DNA of 64,000 nucleotides, taken from Limnobacter sp. 130 (GTDB taxonomy: Bacteria; Pseudomonadota; Gammaproteobacteria; Burkholderiales; Burkholderiaceae_B). Under the pieces are notes generated by a model, which worked only from the letters and a program-made list of their open reading frames with translations, ran no database searches and was not told the origin of the DNA. Positions 16,625-25,583 of the stretch are shown piece by piece. Where the stretch lies: assembly GCF_902506325.1 (NCBI RefSeq), contig NZ_LR732330.1, positions 434,001 through 498,000 of the forward strand. Reading direction: 5' to 3'. The position numbers were made by a program, and so were the translations under genes. Each line of letters opens with the position of its first letter. The first letter of the stretch is position 1.

Positions 16625-19191
16625 AATCCGGCATGTACCTACCTGCGCAACTCGCATTGAAATTTCAATTGTTCTCGGGTGCGTTGCGGGACCAGCCTTT
16701 CAAATGGTTGATCGCCACGTTGTCAATTGCAGTGGGCGTGGGCCTTGGCTTTGCAGTGCACCTGATTCACAAACAGGCACTGGATCAGTTCAACAACGGT
16801 GTGCGCCAGTTTTCCGGGCAGGCCGATTTGCAATTGCTGCCGCACAGCCAACTGTTGCCGGAAGCCGCACTGGACCAACTCAGTGTGCTGCCTGAAGTGG
16901 CTGTGGCATCGCCAGTCATTGACATTTTGGTACCGGTCAGGGACCTGGAAAAACCAGTGCGTTGGTTGGGGCTGGATGTTTTTACCGCGGCCCTGGTAAC
17001 CCCCAACCTGATTGGACAAACCAATGAAAAAACAGAGAACCCCCCAGAGCAAGGCGACATACCGCTGTTAAACAGCAACAACGTATTCATCAGCCCGGCA
17101 TTGAAAGAACAGTTGCCCGGCGAACAGCCGACGCTCAGCACACTGCAAGGTAACCGTAGTGCTGAATGGCGCATTGCGGGCAATGTGCCTGCGGCGGGTG
17201 CGGGCCAGGTGTTGGCCATGGCGGATATCGCAGCAGTGCAGTGGCGCCTGGGCACCCTGGGACACATATCCCGAGTCGACCTGAAGCTCAGAGAAGGCGT
17301 AAGTCCGGCTGCATTTCAAAAACAATACGAGGCACAGTTCGCCAGCCTGGGCCGCCTTGAAACACCCAGTGAACAAGGCACACGGGGTGCCAGTGTGTCA
17401 CAGGCCTACCGTGCCAACCTGTCAATTTTGGCCATGGTGGCCCTGTTAACGGGTGGCTTTCTCACCTTTTCAACTCAAATGCTCGCCGTGGCGCAACGTT
17501 CGCGCCAATGGGCCTTGTTGGCAGCCTTGGGGGCCAAAGCGGGCACATTGCGCATGCAAGTGCTGTTTGAATCCATGTGCTGCGGCATCGTGGGTGGGGC
17601 CTTGGGTGTTGCAATGGGCTGGGGATTGGCCTGGTCGGTAGTGCGCTATTTGGGCGTTGATTTGGGCGCAGGTTACTTTGAAGCAGCGCACGGTGCGGTA
17701 AGCCTTGCACCTGTTGACGCGATGCTGTTTGGCGGTTTCGGCGTGTTGGCGACATTACTGGGCGGCTTGTCCCCTGCATTTCAAACCGGGCAAATGGCTT
17801 TGCACCAGCGGCTGCGCGCTGGCACCGAAGAGGCAGGCCTGCAGTTTGCCAACAAAGCGCACTGGCTGGGCTTGCTGCTGTGTGCAATTGCGCTTGCCTG
17901 CCTGTGGATTCCTCCATATGGCAACATTCCCGTGGGCGGCTATTTGGCGGTTGCCTTTGGCCTGTTTGGCGGCATTGCCATGATCGGGCTTGTAGTGCGC
18001 GCATTCATTCGCCACCCCGTGCAGCTGTCTGCCCTTGGGGATCTTGCAAAATCGCGGCTGGCCAGTACGCCGAATTTGCTGGCGGTAGGGTTATCGGGCG
18101 TGGTGGCCAGTTTTGCGTTGGTGGTGGCCATGCATGTGATGATCTACAGTTTTCGCTTTTCGCTCGACAATTGGTTAACGCAGGTGCTGCCCGCGCCCCT
18201 GTATGTCAAATTAAACACACCCACAATTCCAGCATTTCCGGATGAATTTCAAAACAAACTGGCTGCGGAGCCAGGCATTGATTTGATTGAATTCTGGGGC
18301 TCGCAATCTTTGGTGCTCGACCCGAAACGACCTGCCGTGGAATTGATTGCAAGACCGATTGGTGTCGATGCGGCCCGGCAACGCCTGCCAATGACCGGCA
18401 CCACCCTGGATTCACCACAGGCTGGTACTTTGCCAGTGTGGGTCAGTGAACCCATGACCGACCTTTACGGTTTTAAAGCAGGCAGTCAACTTGTGTTGCA
18501 ACTGGACCAGGGCACCGTGATACCCACCACGGTGATGGGCGTGTGGCGCGACTACACCCGGCAGCACGGTGCGATCGTGTTGCCCAAAGCTGCACTGCTG
18601 AGTGAATTCAATGTGAAATTCAAAGACACTCAAGGCGCTGTATGGCCAAACCAGGCTGTCACGGTGAAAGAAGCCATCACCCGGATTGAAAAGGCAGCCA
18701 GCACTACCGCCTTGTCAAATAAAATCGACTTTGCCGAGCCCGGAGAAATCAGACAAATCAGCCTGGACATTTTCGATCGGAGTTTTGCGGTCACCTACCT
18801 GCTGGAAATTGCCGCCATAGTGATTGGCCTGTTTGGTGTGGGCACAACCTTCTCTGCCATGGCATTGCAACGCAAGCGCGAATTCGCGCTGCTCGGTGCC
18901 ATTGGGGCTGGCCCGGGATGGATGCTCAAGCTGATTGCACGCGAAGCTTTCCTGGCCTCGACTTTGGCGGCTGGCGTGGGTTTGACGATTGGCCTTGCAT
19001 TTGCAGCCATCCTGATTTTCGTGGTCAATCCACAATCGTTTCACTGGACCATGGAATGGTTTACGCCCTGGCGTGATCTGATCTTGATGGTCGTGGTGTT
19101 GGTGGCAATGAGCAGCGCAACAGTCACGCTTGCCCTGCGCGGCAAATTGAATACACAACTGGTGGACCAACTCAAAGAGGACTGGGCATGA
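16621..19191 (+). CDS. FtsX-family ABC permease (AttF/AttG fused, YbbP-like)
   Basis: This 856-residue protein has the YbbP-type layout: a first membrane helix near residues 27-45, a large periplasmic domain (about 50-260), three helices of the first FtsX domain (about 265-400), a second set near 410-500, another periplasmic domain (about 520-710), and a last FtsX domain with three helices (about 715-840). It appears to be two FtsX modules in one chain. Such permeases extract or release lipid-anchored or hydrophobic substrates across the periplasm. It is coupled to the ATPase upstream (4-bp overlap) and to the lipocalin-like gene downstream (4-bp overlap at 19188). Confidence 0.88.
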   Translation: MKSGMYLPAQLALKFQLFSGALRDQPFKWLIATLSIAVGVGLGFAVHLIHKQALDQFNNGVRQFSGQADLQLLPHSQLLPEAALDQLSVLPEVAVASPVIDILVPVRDLEKPVRWLGLDVFTAALVTPNLIGQTNEKTENPPEQGDIPLLNSNNVFISPALKEQLPGEQPTLSTLQGNRSAEWRIAGNVPAAGAGQVLAMADIAAVQWRLGTLGHISRVDLKLREGVSPAAFQKQYEAQFASLGRLETPSEQGTRGASVSQAYRANLSILAMVALLTGGFLTFSTQMLAVAQRSRQWALLAALGAKAGTLRMQVLFESMCCGIVGGALGVAMGWGLAWSVVRYLGVDLGAGYFEAAHGAVSLAPVDAMLFGGFGVLATLLGGLSPAFQTGQMALHQRLRAGTEEAGLQFANKAHWLGLLLCAIALACLWIPPYGNIPVGGYLAVAFGLFGGIAMIGLVVRAFIRHPVQLSALGDLAKSRLASTPNLLAVGLSGVVASFALVVAMHVMIYSFRFSLDNWLTQVLPAPLYVKLNTPTIPAFPDEFQNKLAAEPGIDLIEFWGSQSLVLDPKRPAVELIARPIGVDAARQRLPMTGTTLDSPQAGTLPVWVSEPMTDLYGFKAGSQLVLQLDQGTVIPTTVMGVWRDYTRQHGAIVLPKAALLSEFNVKFKDTQGAVWPNQAVTVKEAITRIEKAASTTALSNKIDFAEPGEIRQISLDIFDRSFAVTYLLEIAAIVIGLFGVGTTFSAMALQRKREFALLGAIGAGPGWMLKLIAREAFLASTLAAGVGLTIGLAFAAILIFVVNPQSFHWTMEWFTPWRDLILMVVVLVAMSSATVTLALRGKLNTQLVDQLKEDWA

Positions 19192-20306
19192 TGCGGCGGA
19201 AAATTCTGAAAGCAGGCTTGGCGCTGCCCGTCCTCGCGCAACTGGCCTTGCCGCGATCGGTTCATGCCGCACGCGGCCTTGAACGGGTATACGCACAGCC
19301 AAGCCCAGAGATACTACCCAGGCTGCCACAAGATCACGGCGTGCACCCTGCATTTCGTACCGAATGGTGGTACTTCACCGGGTGGTTTGAAAGCCCTGAA
19401 TTTGAACAGGCTTTCGGCGTGCAAATTACGTTTTTCAGATCTGCACCCAATGTGAATGTTCAAAACCCCAGTGCATTCTCGCCCCAACAACTGTTATTTG
19501 CGCATGCAGCGGTGGCGCTGCCCAAGGCAGGCAAGCTGGTGCATGAACAAATCGTTCGCCGCGCAGGCCGCGGCGGCGCCGAATTGAAAACCAGCAGCAC
19601 TGAGGTACTGAATATTCGAATGCCAGGCTGGCACCTGCAAAGTGGCAATGGCAGCCAATGGCAATGCCGGGTGGATACACCGCAACTTTCGATGAACCTG
19701 AGCATGGCAGAAACCCAGACCCCATGGATACAGGGCCAAGGCGGCTACTCCCAAAAAGGACCAAAACCAGAGCAAGCGAGTTATTACATCACCATGCCGC
19801 ACCTGAAAAGCACGGGCACCATTCGCATTGAGGGCAAAACATTGCCAGTGCAAGGCACCTTCTGGATGGATCATGAATGGTCCAGCACTGTATTGGCACC
19901 CAACGCCCAGGGTTGGGACTGGGTTGGTTTGCACGGTGATCAGGGCGAGTCGCTGATGGCCTTTCAAATTCGCGACCGCGACAACACCAAACCCCCGGTG
20001 TGGACCCATGCGGCACTTCGCCAGGCCAATGGCGAGGTACGCAATTTCAGGCAAATCCAGTTCAAGGTGTTGCGCCAATGGAAATCAACCCGAACCGGAA
20101 TTCAATACCCTGTGGCACAGCAACTGCAACTCGATGAGCAAACCTTCGAACTTGAACCGCTGTTTGATGATCAGGAACTGGACGCACGCGCCAGCACGGG
20201 CACTTTGTATTGGGAAGGCGCTGTGCGCGTGAAAAGCAACAAGGCTTCGCCTTGGGGCCGAGGCTATCTTGAAATGACGGGGTATGATCGCCCCATGCAA
20301 CTTTAA
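19188..20306 (+). CDS. AttH/CrtC-type lipocalin-like hydrolase, probably Tat-exported
   Basis: This 372-residue protein begins with MMRRKILKAGLALPVLAQLA and a cleavage-like SVHA, a signal peptide with a twin-arginine motif (RRKILK). The mature part has the AttH/carotenoid hydratase signatures FRTEWWYFTGWFES near residue 60 and GTFWMDHEWSS near 225. The two-lobed lipocalin-like fold binds hydrophobic ligands. The name carotenoid 1,2-hydratase comes from CrtC, but no carotenoid genes are nearby, so the substrate is unknown. Genes of this family follow LolD/FtsX-type ABC genes in Att-like operons, and the 4-bp overlap supports a common function. Confidence 0.82.
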   Translation: MMRRKILKAGLALPVLAQLALPRSVHAARGLERVYAQPSPEILPRLPQDHGVHPAFRTEWWYFTGWFESPEFEQAFGVQITFFRSAPNVNVQNPSAFSPQQLLFAHAAVALPKAGKLVHEQIVRRAGRGGAELKTSSTEVLNIRMPGWHLQSGNGSQWQCRVDTPQLSMNLSMAETQTPWIQGQGGYSQKGPKPEQASYYITMPHLKSTGTIRIEGKTLPVQGTFWMDHEWSSTVLAPNAQGWDWVGLHGDQGESLMAFQIRDRDNTKPPVWTHAALRQANGEVRNFRQIQFKVLRQWKSTRTGIQYPVAQQLQLDEQTFELEPLFDDQELDARASTGTLYWEGAVRVKSNKASPWGRGYLEMTGYDRPMQL

Positions 20307-20325
20307 GTCAAATGCCACACACTGA

Positions 20326-22107
20326 ATGAGCAACACGAACAAACTTCAAACGTTGGGCTCCACACTCGGCTCGCTGATAAGCCCGCACAAGTCCTGGGCC
20401 ATGGCCGCGCTGGGTGCATTGCTGCTGGGCTCGGCCATGTCGCTGACCATGCCAGTCATGTTTCGCTGGCTGATCGACAGCGGTTATCTGGCTGGTGAAA
20501 ATCCGGAAGGCTTGAATACCGCATTTGCTTATTTACTGATATTGGTGTTCGTTCTGGCCATGGCCAGCGCTGTGCGGTTTTACCTGGTGACCACACTGGG
20601 CGAACGAATTTCTGCCGACTTGCGCAACCGCGTATACAGCCACCTGCTGGTACAACGACCCGAGTTTTTTGAAACGCTGAAAGTAGGCGAAGTACTTTCA
20701 CGACTTACTGCCGACACCACACTCATCCAAACATTGATTGGCAGCAGCCTGTCATTTTTCTTGCGAAACAGTTTGACCTCATTGGGTGGTTTGGTGATGT
20801 TGTTGCTCACCAGCCCCCTGCTCTCGGGTGCGGTACTGCTCTTGGTCGTGGTGGTCATGATCCCGGTGGTGATATTGGCAAGGCGCGTACGCAAATTATC
20901 CCGGGCCAGCCAGGACAAACTGGCCGACAGCAGCGCAATTGCACAAGAGGTTCTAAACCAGATTACTACCGTACAGGCATTCAACCAGGAACACACCGAA
21001 GCAGCCAAATTCACCAAGTCCAGCGAGCAAACGTATCAAACCGCACGCAGGCGCACGGTGAACCGCTCGGCCTTGTTGTTTGTCGCCATTGGCTTGGCCT
21101 TTTCAGGCCTGGTGGTGGTGCTGTGGATGGGTGCCAAGGCAGTGGCCAGTGGTGAAATGAGCGCAGGCGAATTGGCCCAGTTTGTGATGTATGCAGCCTT
21201 TGTGGGCGCGGGCTTTGCAGCTTTGTCGGAAGTACTGGGAGAATTTCAACGTGCTGCAGGTGCAGCCGAGCGGCTGGTTGAATTGCTGAACCTGGACACC
21301 ACCATTCACAAACATGGCTTGCCGCCGCCGCCCAAACAAGGTGGTTTCTTGATCGAGTTCAACCACATTGATTTTGCCTACCCTTCTGCCCCTGAAAAAT
21401 TCATACTCGAAGACTTCAACTTGAGCATTCAACGCGGCGAGACATTGGCCGTGGTAGGGCCTTCGGGTGCTGGCAAATCAACCCTGTTCAGCCTGCTGCT
21501 ACGCTGGTACGACGTGAACCAGGGACAAATTTTGATCGAAGGCAAAGCCCTGGAAAGTTTGCACCTGGAGCAATGGCGTGCCAATTGTGCCTATGTATCG
21601 CAAGAAGCCGTGATTTTTTCTGGAAGCCTTCAGGACAATGTGCGCTACAGCAAACCTGACGCCACCGCCGAAGAAATCAACAAGGCGCTTGCCGATGCGG
21701 CTGCAACCCATTTTGTACGCAGAATGCCAGAGGGCCTGGATACAAACGTGGGTGAAAAAGGTGTGCGCTTAAGCGGCGGCGAACGTCAACGGGTATCCAT
21801 TGCCCGCGCTGTGCTGCGCGATGCAGGCTTGCTATTGCTTGACGAGGCCACCGCAAGCCTGGATGCAGAAAGTGAACAACTGGTACAACAGGCCATTGAA
21901 AAAAGCCGTCACGGCCGAACCACGCTGATTATTGCTCACCGCCTGGCCACAGTGATGGCAGCCGACCGCATTGTAGTGATGAATGAAGGCAAGATTGTCG
22001 AAATGGGCACCCACAAAGACCTGATGGCCCGGCAAGGGTTGTATGCCAAGCTGGCCTCGCTTCAGTTCATTGATGAAAATGCACAGAAAATGATGGCACC
22101 AGCTTAG
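20326..22107 (+). CDS. MsbA-like ABC exporter, fused membrane and ATPase domains
   Basis: This 593-residue half-transporter has six predicted membrane helices in residues 20-310 and an ATPase in 340-585. The ATPase has Walker A GPSGAGKSTLF, signature LSGGERQRVSIARA and Walker B LLLLDEATASLDAES. It belongs to the ABCB type that flips or exports lipids and hydrophobic compounds as a homodimer. It starts 19 bp after the lipocalin-like gene, so it may be co-transcribed with that exporter operon. Whether it is the essential MsbA flippase or a second exporter cannot be decided here. Confidence 0.9.
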   Translation: MSNTNKLQTLGSTLGSLISPHKSWAMAALGALLLGSAMSLTMPVMFRWLIDSGYLAGENPEGLNTAFAYLLILVFVLAMASAVRFYLVTTLGERISADLRNRVYSHLLVQRPEFFETLKVGEVLSRLTADTTLIQTLIGSSLSFFLRNSLTSLGGLVMLLLTSPLLSGAVLLLVVVVMIPVVILARRVRKLSRASQDKLADSSAIAQEVLNQITTVQAFNQEHTEAAKFTKSSEQTYQTARRRTVNRSALLFVAIGLAFSGLVVVLWMGAKAVASGEMSAGELAQFVMYAAFVGAGFAALSEVLGEFQRAAGAAERLVELLNLDTTIHKHGLPPPPKQGGFLIEFNHIDFAYPSAPEKFILEDFNLSIQRGETLAVVGPSGAGKSTLFSLLLRWYDVNQGQILIEGKALESLHLEQWRANCAYVSQEAVIFSGSLQDNVRYSKPDATAEEINKALADAAATHFVRRMPEGLDTNVGEKGVRLSGGERQRVSIARAVLRDAGLLLLDEATASLDAESEQLVQQAIEKSRHGRTTLIIAHRLATVMAADRIVVMNEGKIVEMGTHKDLMARQGLYAKLASLQFIDENAQKMMAPA

Positions 22108-22173
22108 GGTGCATCGGCCCGACAAGGTAAACTTATCGGATCCAAGAACCCTCGAATTTGCAGCGAATACACC

Positions 22174-22968
22174 ATGCAACAGTACCTTGACTTGATGCAG
22201 CACGTGCTAAACCACGGCACCGACAAAATGGACCGCACCGGCACCGGCACGCGTTCCGTGTTTGGCTATCAAATGCGCTTCAATTTGCAAGACGGCTTTC
22301 CGATGGTGACCACGAAAAAATTGCACACTCGCTCGATCATTCACGAGCTGCTGTGGTTTCTGATGGGCGACAGCAACATTCGCTACCTGAAAGAAAACGG
22401 CGTCAGCATTTGGGACGAGTGGGCCGATGAGAACGGCAACCTGGGCCCTGTTTATGGTGTGCAGTGGCGCAGCTGGCCCACAGCCGACGGCCGCCACATC
22501 GATCAAATTTCGCAGTTGATGCAGCAAATCAAAAACAACCCCGATTCTCGCCGCCACATTGTGAGCGCCTGGAACGTGGCTGAAATCAACAATATGAAGT
22601 TGCCACCTTGCCATGCACTGTTTCAGTTTTATGTGGCCGATGGCAAGTTGAGTTGCCAACTCTACCAGCGCAGTGCCGATATTTTCCTGGGTGTGCCTTT
22701 CAACATCGCCAGTTACGCCCTGCTCACCCACATGGTGGCCCAGCAGTGCGATCTCGAGGTGGGCGATTTTGTGTGGACGGGCGGCGATTGCCACCTGTAC
22801 AGCAATCACATGGAGCAGGTGGCCGAGCAACTCAGCCGCAAGCCCTATTCTTTGCCTACGCTACAAATCAAGCGCAAGCCCGAAAGTATTTTCGATTACA
22901 AATTCGAAGACTTTGAAATTCTGAATTACACTTGCCACCCGCACATCAAAGCGCCCGTGGCGATTTAA
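22174..22968 (+). CDS. thyA: Thymidylate synthase
   Basis: The 264-residue product has the same length as E. coli ThyA. It contains the catalytic cysteine in [20 protein letters not shown] and folate/dUMP-binding segments such as [20 protein letters not shown]. The N-terminus [20 protein letters not shown] is typical. It methylates dUMP with methylene-tetrahydrofolate, giving dTMP and dihydrofolate, which the folA product encoded 3 bp downstream recycles. Confidence 0.99.
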   Translation: MQQYLDLMQHVLNHGTDKMDRTGTGTRSVFGYQMRFNLQDGFPMVTTKKLHTRSIIHELLWFLMGDSNIRYLKENGVSIWDEWADENGNLGPVYGVQWRSWPTADGRHIDQISQLMQQIKNNPDSRRHIVSAWNVAEINNMKLPPCHALFQFYVADGKLSCQLYQRSADIFLGVPFNIASYALLTHMVAQQCDLEVGDFVWTGGDCHLYSNHMEQVAEQLSRKPYSLPTLQIKRKPESIFDYKFEDFEILNYTCHPHIKAPVAI

Positions 22969-22971
22969 ATC

Positions 22972-23553
22972 ATGAAAGTATCCATTGTGGCTGCGGTGGC
23001 CAAGAACGGCATTATCGGCATCAACAACAGCCTTCCCTGGCATTTGCCCGAAGACCTGGCTTTTTTCAAGCAAACCACCCTGGGGTGCCCGGTTTTAATG
23101 GGCAGAAAAACCTATGAGTCGATTAATCGACCGCTGCCTGGTCGCCTGAACGTGGTGTTGTCGGGCAACGCGGAATGGACGCCCGCCCCCGCCAAAGACG
23201 GCACGCCTCGAAACGTAATCGCTTACCCTGCAGCGCTACCGGAAGGCAGCGCCACTCAAATTGCCACAGCCACAAACTTGCCCAATGCACTGAAATGGCT
23301 TGCAGGCTTTGAACAGGTATTTTTGATTGGCGGCAGCAACTTGTATCAACAGGCACTGAACCAGAACCTGGTCGACGAGTTGATTCTGACAGAGATCCAT
23401 CACGACTTTGACGGTGATGCCAGTTTTCCAGATTGGGACCGATCCAGGTTCGGGGAAACAGATCGAATCGTCAATCCAGCCACCAGCGAACGCGCATGGG
23501 GCTTTGATTTTGTAAAATACGCAAAAGTAGACAATCACCCCGCGAAGAATTAA
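22972..23553 (+). CDS. folA: Dihydrofolate reductase
   Basis: The protein starts MKVSIVAAVAKNGIIGINNS and shows LPWHLPEDLAFFKQTTLGCP, MGRKTYESI and IGGSNLYQQAL, all DHFR motifs. At 193 residues it is longer than the 159-residue E. coli enzyme. The extra residues lie in a loop after NVVLSG (about residues 60-95), as in several betaproteobacterial enzymes. It reduces dihydrofolate with NADPH. It begins 3 bp after thyA, which fits a dTMP-cycle operon. Confidence 0.97.
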   Translation: MKVSIVAAVAKNGIIGINNSLPWHLPEDLAFFKQTTLGCPVLMGRKTYESINRPLPGRLNVVLSGNAEWTPAPAKDGTPRNVIAYPAALPEGSATQIATATNLPNALKWLAGFEQVFLIGGSNLYQQALNQNLVDELILTEIHHDFDGDASFPDWDRSRFGETDRIVNPATSERAWGFDFVKYAKVDNHPAKN

Positions 23554-23582
23554 ACCCTTTACAGGGTTAGAAGGAGTAAGAA

Positions 23583-23855
23583 ATGGCACGCACAGTGAAC
23601 TGCATTAAATTGGGTAAAGAAGCCGAAGGGCTGGACTTCCCCCCCGCACCCGGTGAATTGGGCAAGAAAATTTTTGAAAACGTGTCCAAACAAGCCTGGC
23701 AAGACTGGTTAAAGCACCAAACCATGCTCGTCAACGAAAACCGCCTGAGCCTGGCTGATGCACGCGCCCGCAAGTACCTGATGGAGCAAATGGAAAAGCA
23801 TTTCTTTGGCGATGGTGCCGAACAGGCAGCGGGTTATGTACCACCCAGCAACTGA
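23583..23855 (+). CDS. yggX: Fe(2+)-trafficking / oxidative damage protection protein
   Basis: This 90-residue protein begins [20 protein letters not shown], with the single conserved cysteine (Cys7), and contains [19 protein letters not shown], both diagnostic of YggX. The family protects iron-sulfur clusters and may shuttle labile ferrous iron. It has a strong AAGGAG ribosome binding site. It starts 29 bp after folA and ends before a terminator, so it is the last gene of this unit. Confidence 0.97.
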   Translation: MARTVNCIKLGKEAEGLDFPPAPGELGKKIFENVSKQAWQDWLKHQTMLVNENRLSLADARARKYLMEQMEKHFFGDGAEQAAGYVPPSN

Positions 23856-23881
23856 TTGATCGAAGCAAATTTAGCTAAAAA

Positions 23882-23913
23882 AAAGCCCGCTACACAGTAA
23901 TGAAGCGGGCTTT
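23882..23913. terminator. Bidirectional terminator between yggX and phoU
   Basis: AAAGCCCGCT (23882-23891) and AGCGGGCTTT (23904-23913) form a perfect 10-bp stem with a 12-nt loop. A-rich sequence lies to the left and T-rich to the right, so it serves the convergent genes yggX and phoU. Confidence 0.85.
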
Positions 23914-23944
23914 ATAGTTTTACTCAGGCACAAACAGTGGTTGA

Positions 23945-24646
23945 TCAGTTCCCCGAGGCTTCTTGGGCAACTGCCTCTGGACCTTGGTGGCGAACGTCAC
24001 GCCCTTTGACCATGTAAACCACGTGTTCAGACATATTTTTGGAATGGTCGCCAATTCGTTCAATTGCTTTTGCAATAAACAAAATTTCAATAGAACGAGA
24101 AATGGTGCGTGGGTCTTCCATCATAAAGGTGATCAACTGGCGCAAAATCGCCTTGAATTCGTCGTCCACCTCTATATCCGCCTTCACCACTTCAGCCGCG
24201 GAAACCGCATTAACCCGAGCGTATGAATCCAACACCTTGCGCAACATGGCAATGGCGTTGCTGGCAATGCGGTGCAAATCGACTTTGGGTACAAAGTGCT
24301 TACCGGCATCGGCAATCATCATGCCCATGCGAGCCACTTTTTCGGCTTCATCGCCAATGCGTTCAAGGTCGCGAATCATTTTGATGGCCACAATCACGGA
24401 ACGCAAATCGACGGCTGCTGGTTGGCGACGCGCAAGGATATGGTTACACAATTCATCAATTTCAAGTTCGATGTCGTTGACCTCTTTCTCGCGACGAATC
24501 ACCTCCTTGAAAATGTTGGTATCGGCCGCACCCAGACCCTCGATTGCTGACACGATCTGATTCTCCACCAGGCCGCCCATCTGTAGAACGCGAGTGCGCA
24601 GCGACTCCAGTTCGGCGTCGTACTGTTTGGAGGTGTGTTCAGTCAT
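23945..24646 (-). CDS. phoU: Phosphate signalling protein PhoU
   Basis: The 233-residue, all-helical protein has the two three-helix PhoU repeats, with metal-binding-like acidic motifs EKEVNDIELEIDE near residue 50 and EVVKADIEVDDEFKAIL near 155. The N-terminus MTEHTSKQYDAELESLRTRV is typical. PhoU links the Pst phosphate transporter to the kinase PhoR and keeps the Pho regulon off when phosphate is plentiful. Here it is not beside pstSCAB or phoBR within the window; rpiA precedes it. A PHO-like repeat pair lies upstream (24699-24716). Confidence 0.97.
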   Translation of the reverse strand: MTEHTSKQYDAELESLRTRVLQMGGLVENQIVSAIEGLGAADTNIFKEVIRREKEVNDIELEIDELCNHILARRQPAAVDLRSVIVAIKMIRDLERIGDEAEKVARMGMMIADAGKHFVPKVDLHRIASNAIAMLRKVLDSYARVNAVSAAEVVKADIEVDDEFKAILRQLITFMMEDPRTISRSIEILFIAKAIERIGDHSKNMSEHVVYMVKGRDVRHQGPEAVAQEASGN

Positions 24647-24698
24647 TTGTCTTCCTTAACCGGATAATTGTTGTAACGATGCAATGTGGCACAAGCAC

Positions 24699-24716
24699 AT
24701 GACAGGAATTTGTCAA
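24699..24716 (-). promoter_or_regulatory. Possible PHO box upstream of phoU
   Basis: On the minus strand TTGACAA (24716-24710), four bases and a perfect CTGTCAT (24705-24699) form one PHO-box repeat pair in the right 11-bp phase. TTGTGCC follows at the next phase position as a weak third repeat. The -10 element is not clear (CACATT 10 bp downstream), so the call is tentative. Confidence 0.4.
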
Positions 24717-24791
24717 ACCGAGCCACATCGTCACTTTATTCTGCCATGTTCTACACAATTATTCAGGCCTTCATCCTGTCTGCATGTGGGA

Positions 24792-25445
24792 TTAAAGGGT
24801 TTTTATGCCCTCTGCTGTCGCTATTAGCACCACATCGGCCTTTCGAATCGCAAAAAGCCCGTTGGTTACCACGCCCGGCCAATGATTAATCTCTTTTTCC
24901 ATGGCAACCGGATCGGTGATTTTCAAGCCACTCACATCCAGAATGATGTTGCCATTGTCGGTGGTAAAACCTTCGCGCAATTTCACCTGACCACCCAAGG
25001 CTTCGAGCTTTCGAGCAATCGCATTGCGCGCCATGGGCAAAACCTCAACTGGCAAAGGGAAAGCCCCCAGCACTTGCACCAGCTTCGATTGGTCTGCGAT
25101 ACAAACAAATTTTTCAGAAATATCGGCCACAATTTTCTCACGGGTGTTGGCACCGCCACCACCCTTGATCAGGCAATTCGCTGGATCCACTTCATCAGCG
25201 CCGTCCACGTAAATCGACAGACTTTCTACATCGTTCATGTCGACAATCGGCACGCCAATTTCACGCAGCTTTTTCTCGGAACGCACGGAAGATGACACTG
25301 CACCCTTGAGTTGAATGCCTGACTCGGCCAAGGCATCAATGAAGCAATCCACAGTCGACCCAGTGCCCACACCGAGTACGGTGCCCGGCTGGACATATTC
25401 AAGCGCGGCCTTGGCCACCATTTTCTTCAGTGTTAGAGCATCCAT
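24792..25445 (-). CDS. rpiA: Ribose-5-phosphate isomerase A
   Basis: The 217-residue protein has the RpiA motifs [40 protein letters not shown] and [17 protein letters not shown]. It interconverts ribose-5-phosphate and ribulose-5-phosphate in the pentose phosphate pathway. Length is near the E. coli 219. It starts downstream of the terminator that follows lpd and is 145 bp upstream of phoU. Confidence 0.98.
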   Translation of the reverse strand: MDALTLKKMVAKAALEYVQPGTVLGVGTGSTVDCFIDALAESGIQLKGAVSSSVRSEKKLREIGVPIVDMNDVESLSIYVDGADEVDPANCLIKGGGGANTREKIVADISEKFVCIADQSKLVQVLGAFPLPVEVLPMARNAIARKLEALGGQVKLREGFTTDNGNIILDVSGLKITDPVAMEKEINHWPGVVTNGLFAIRKADVVLIATAEGIKTL

Positions 25446-25526
25446 GATGGGTGTTGATATTCCTGATTGATATTGAGTGTGCTGACGGGTAAACCGTATT
25501 TTAAAGGCAGAAGTGAAGCGGAAAAG

Positions 25527-25555
25527 AAAAAACCAACTGCATGCAGTTGGTTTTT
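25527..25555 (-). terminator. Intrinsic terminator of the pyruvate dehydrogenase operon
   Basis: The perfect palindrome CCAACTGCATGCAGTTGG (25533-25550) is bounded by A6 and T5, giving a stem with a T-run on the minus strand. It lies 28 bp past the lpd stop. Confidence 0.85.
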
Positions 25556-25583
25556 CCTCACTTTGCGACCAAGAGGTCTGTGT

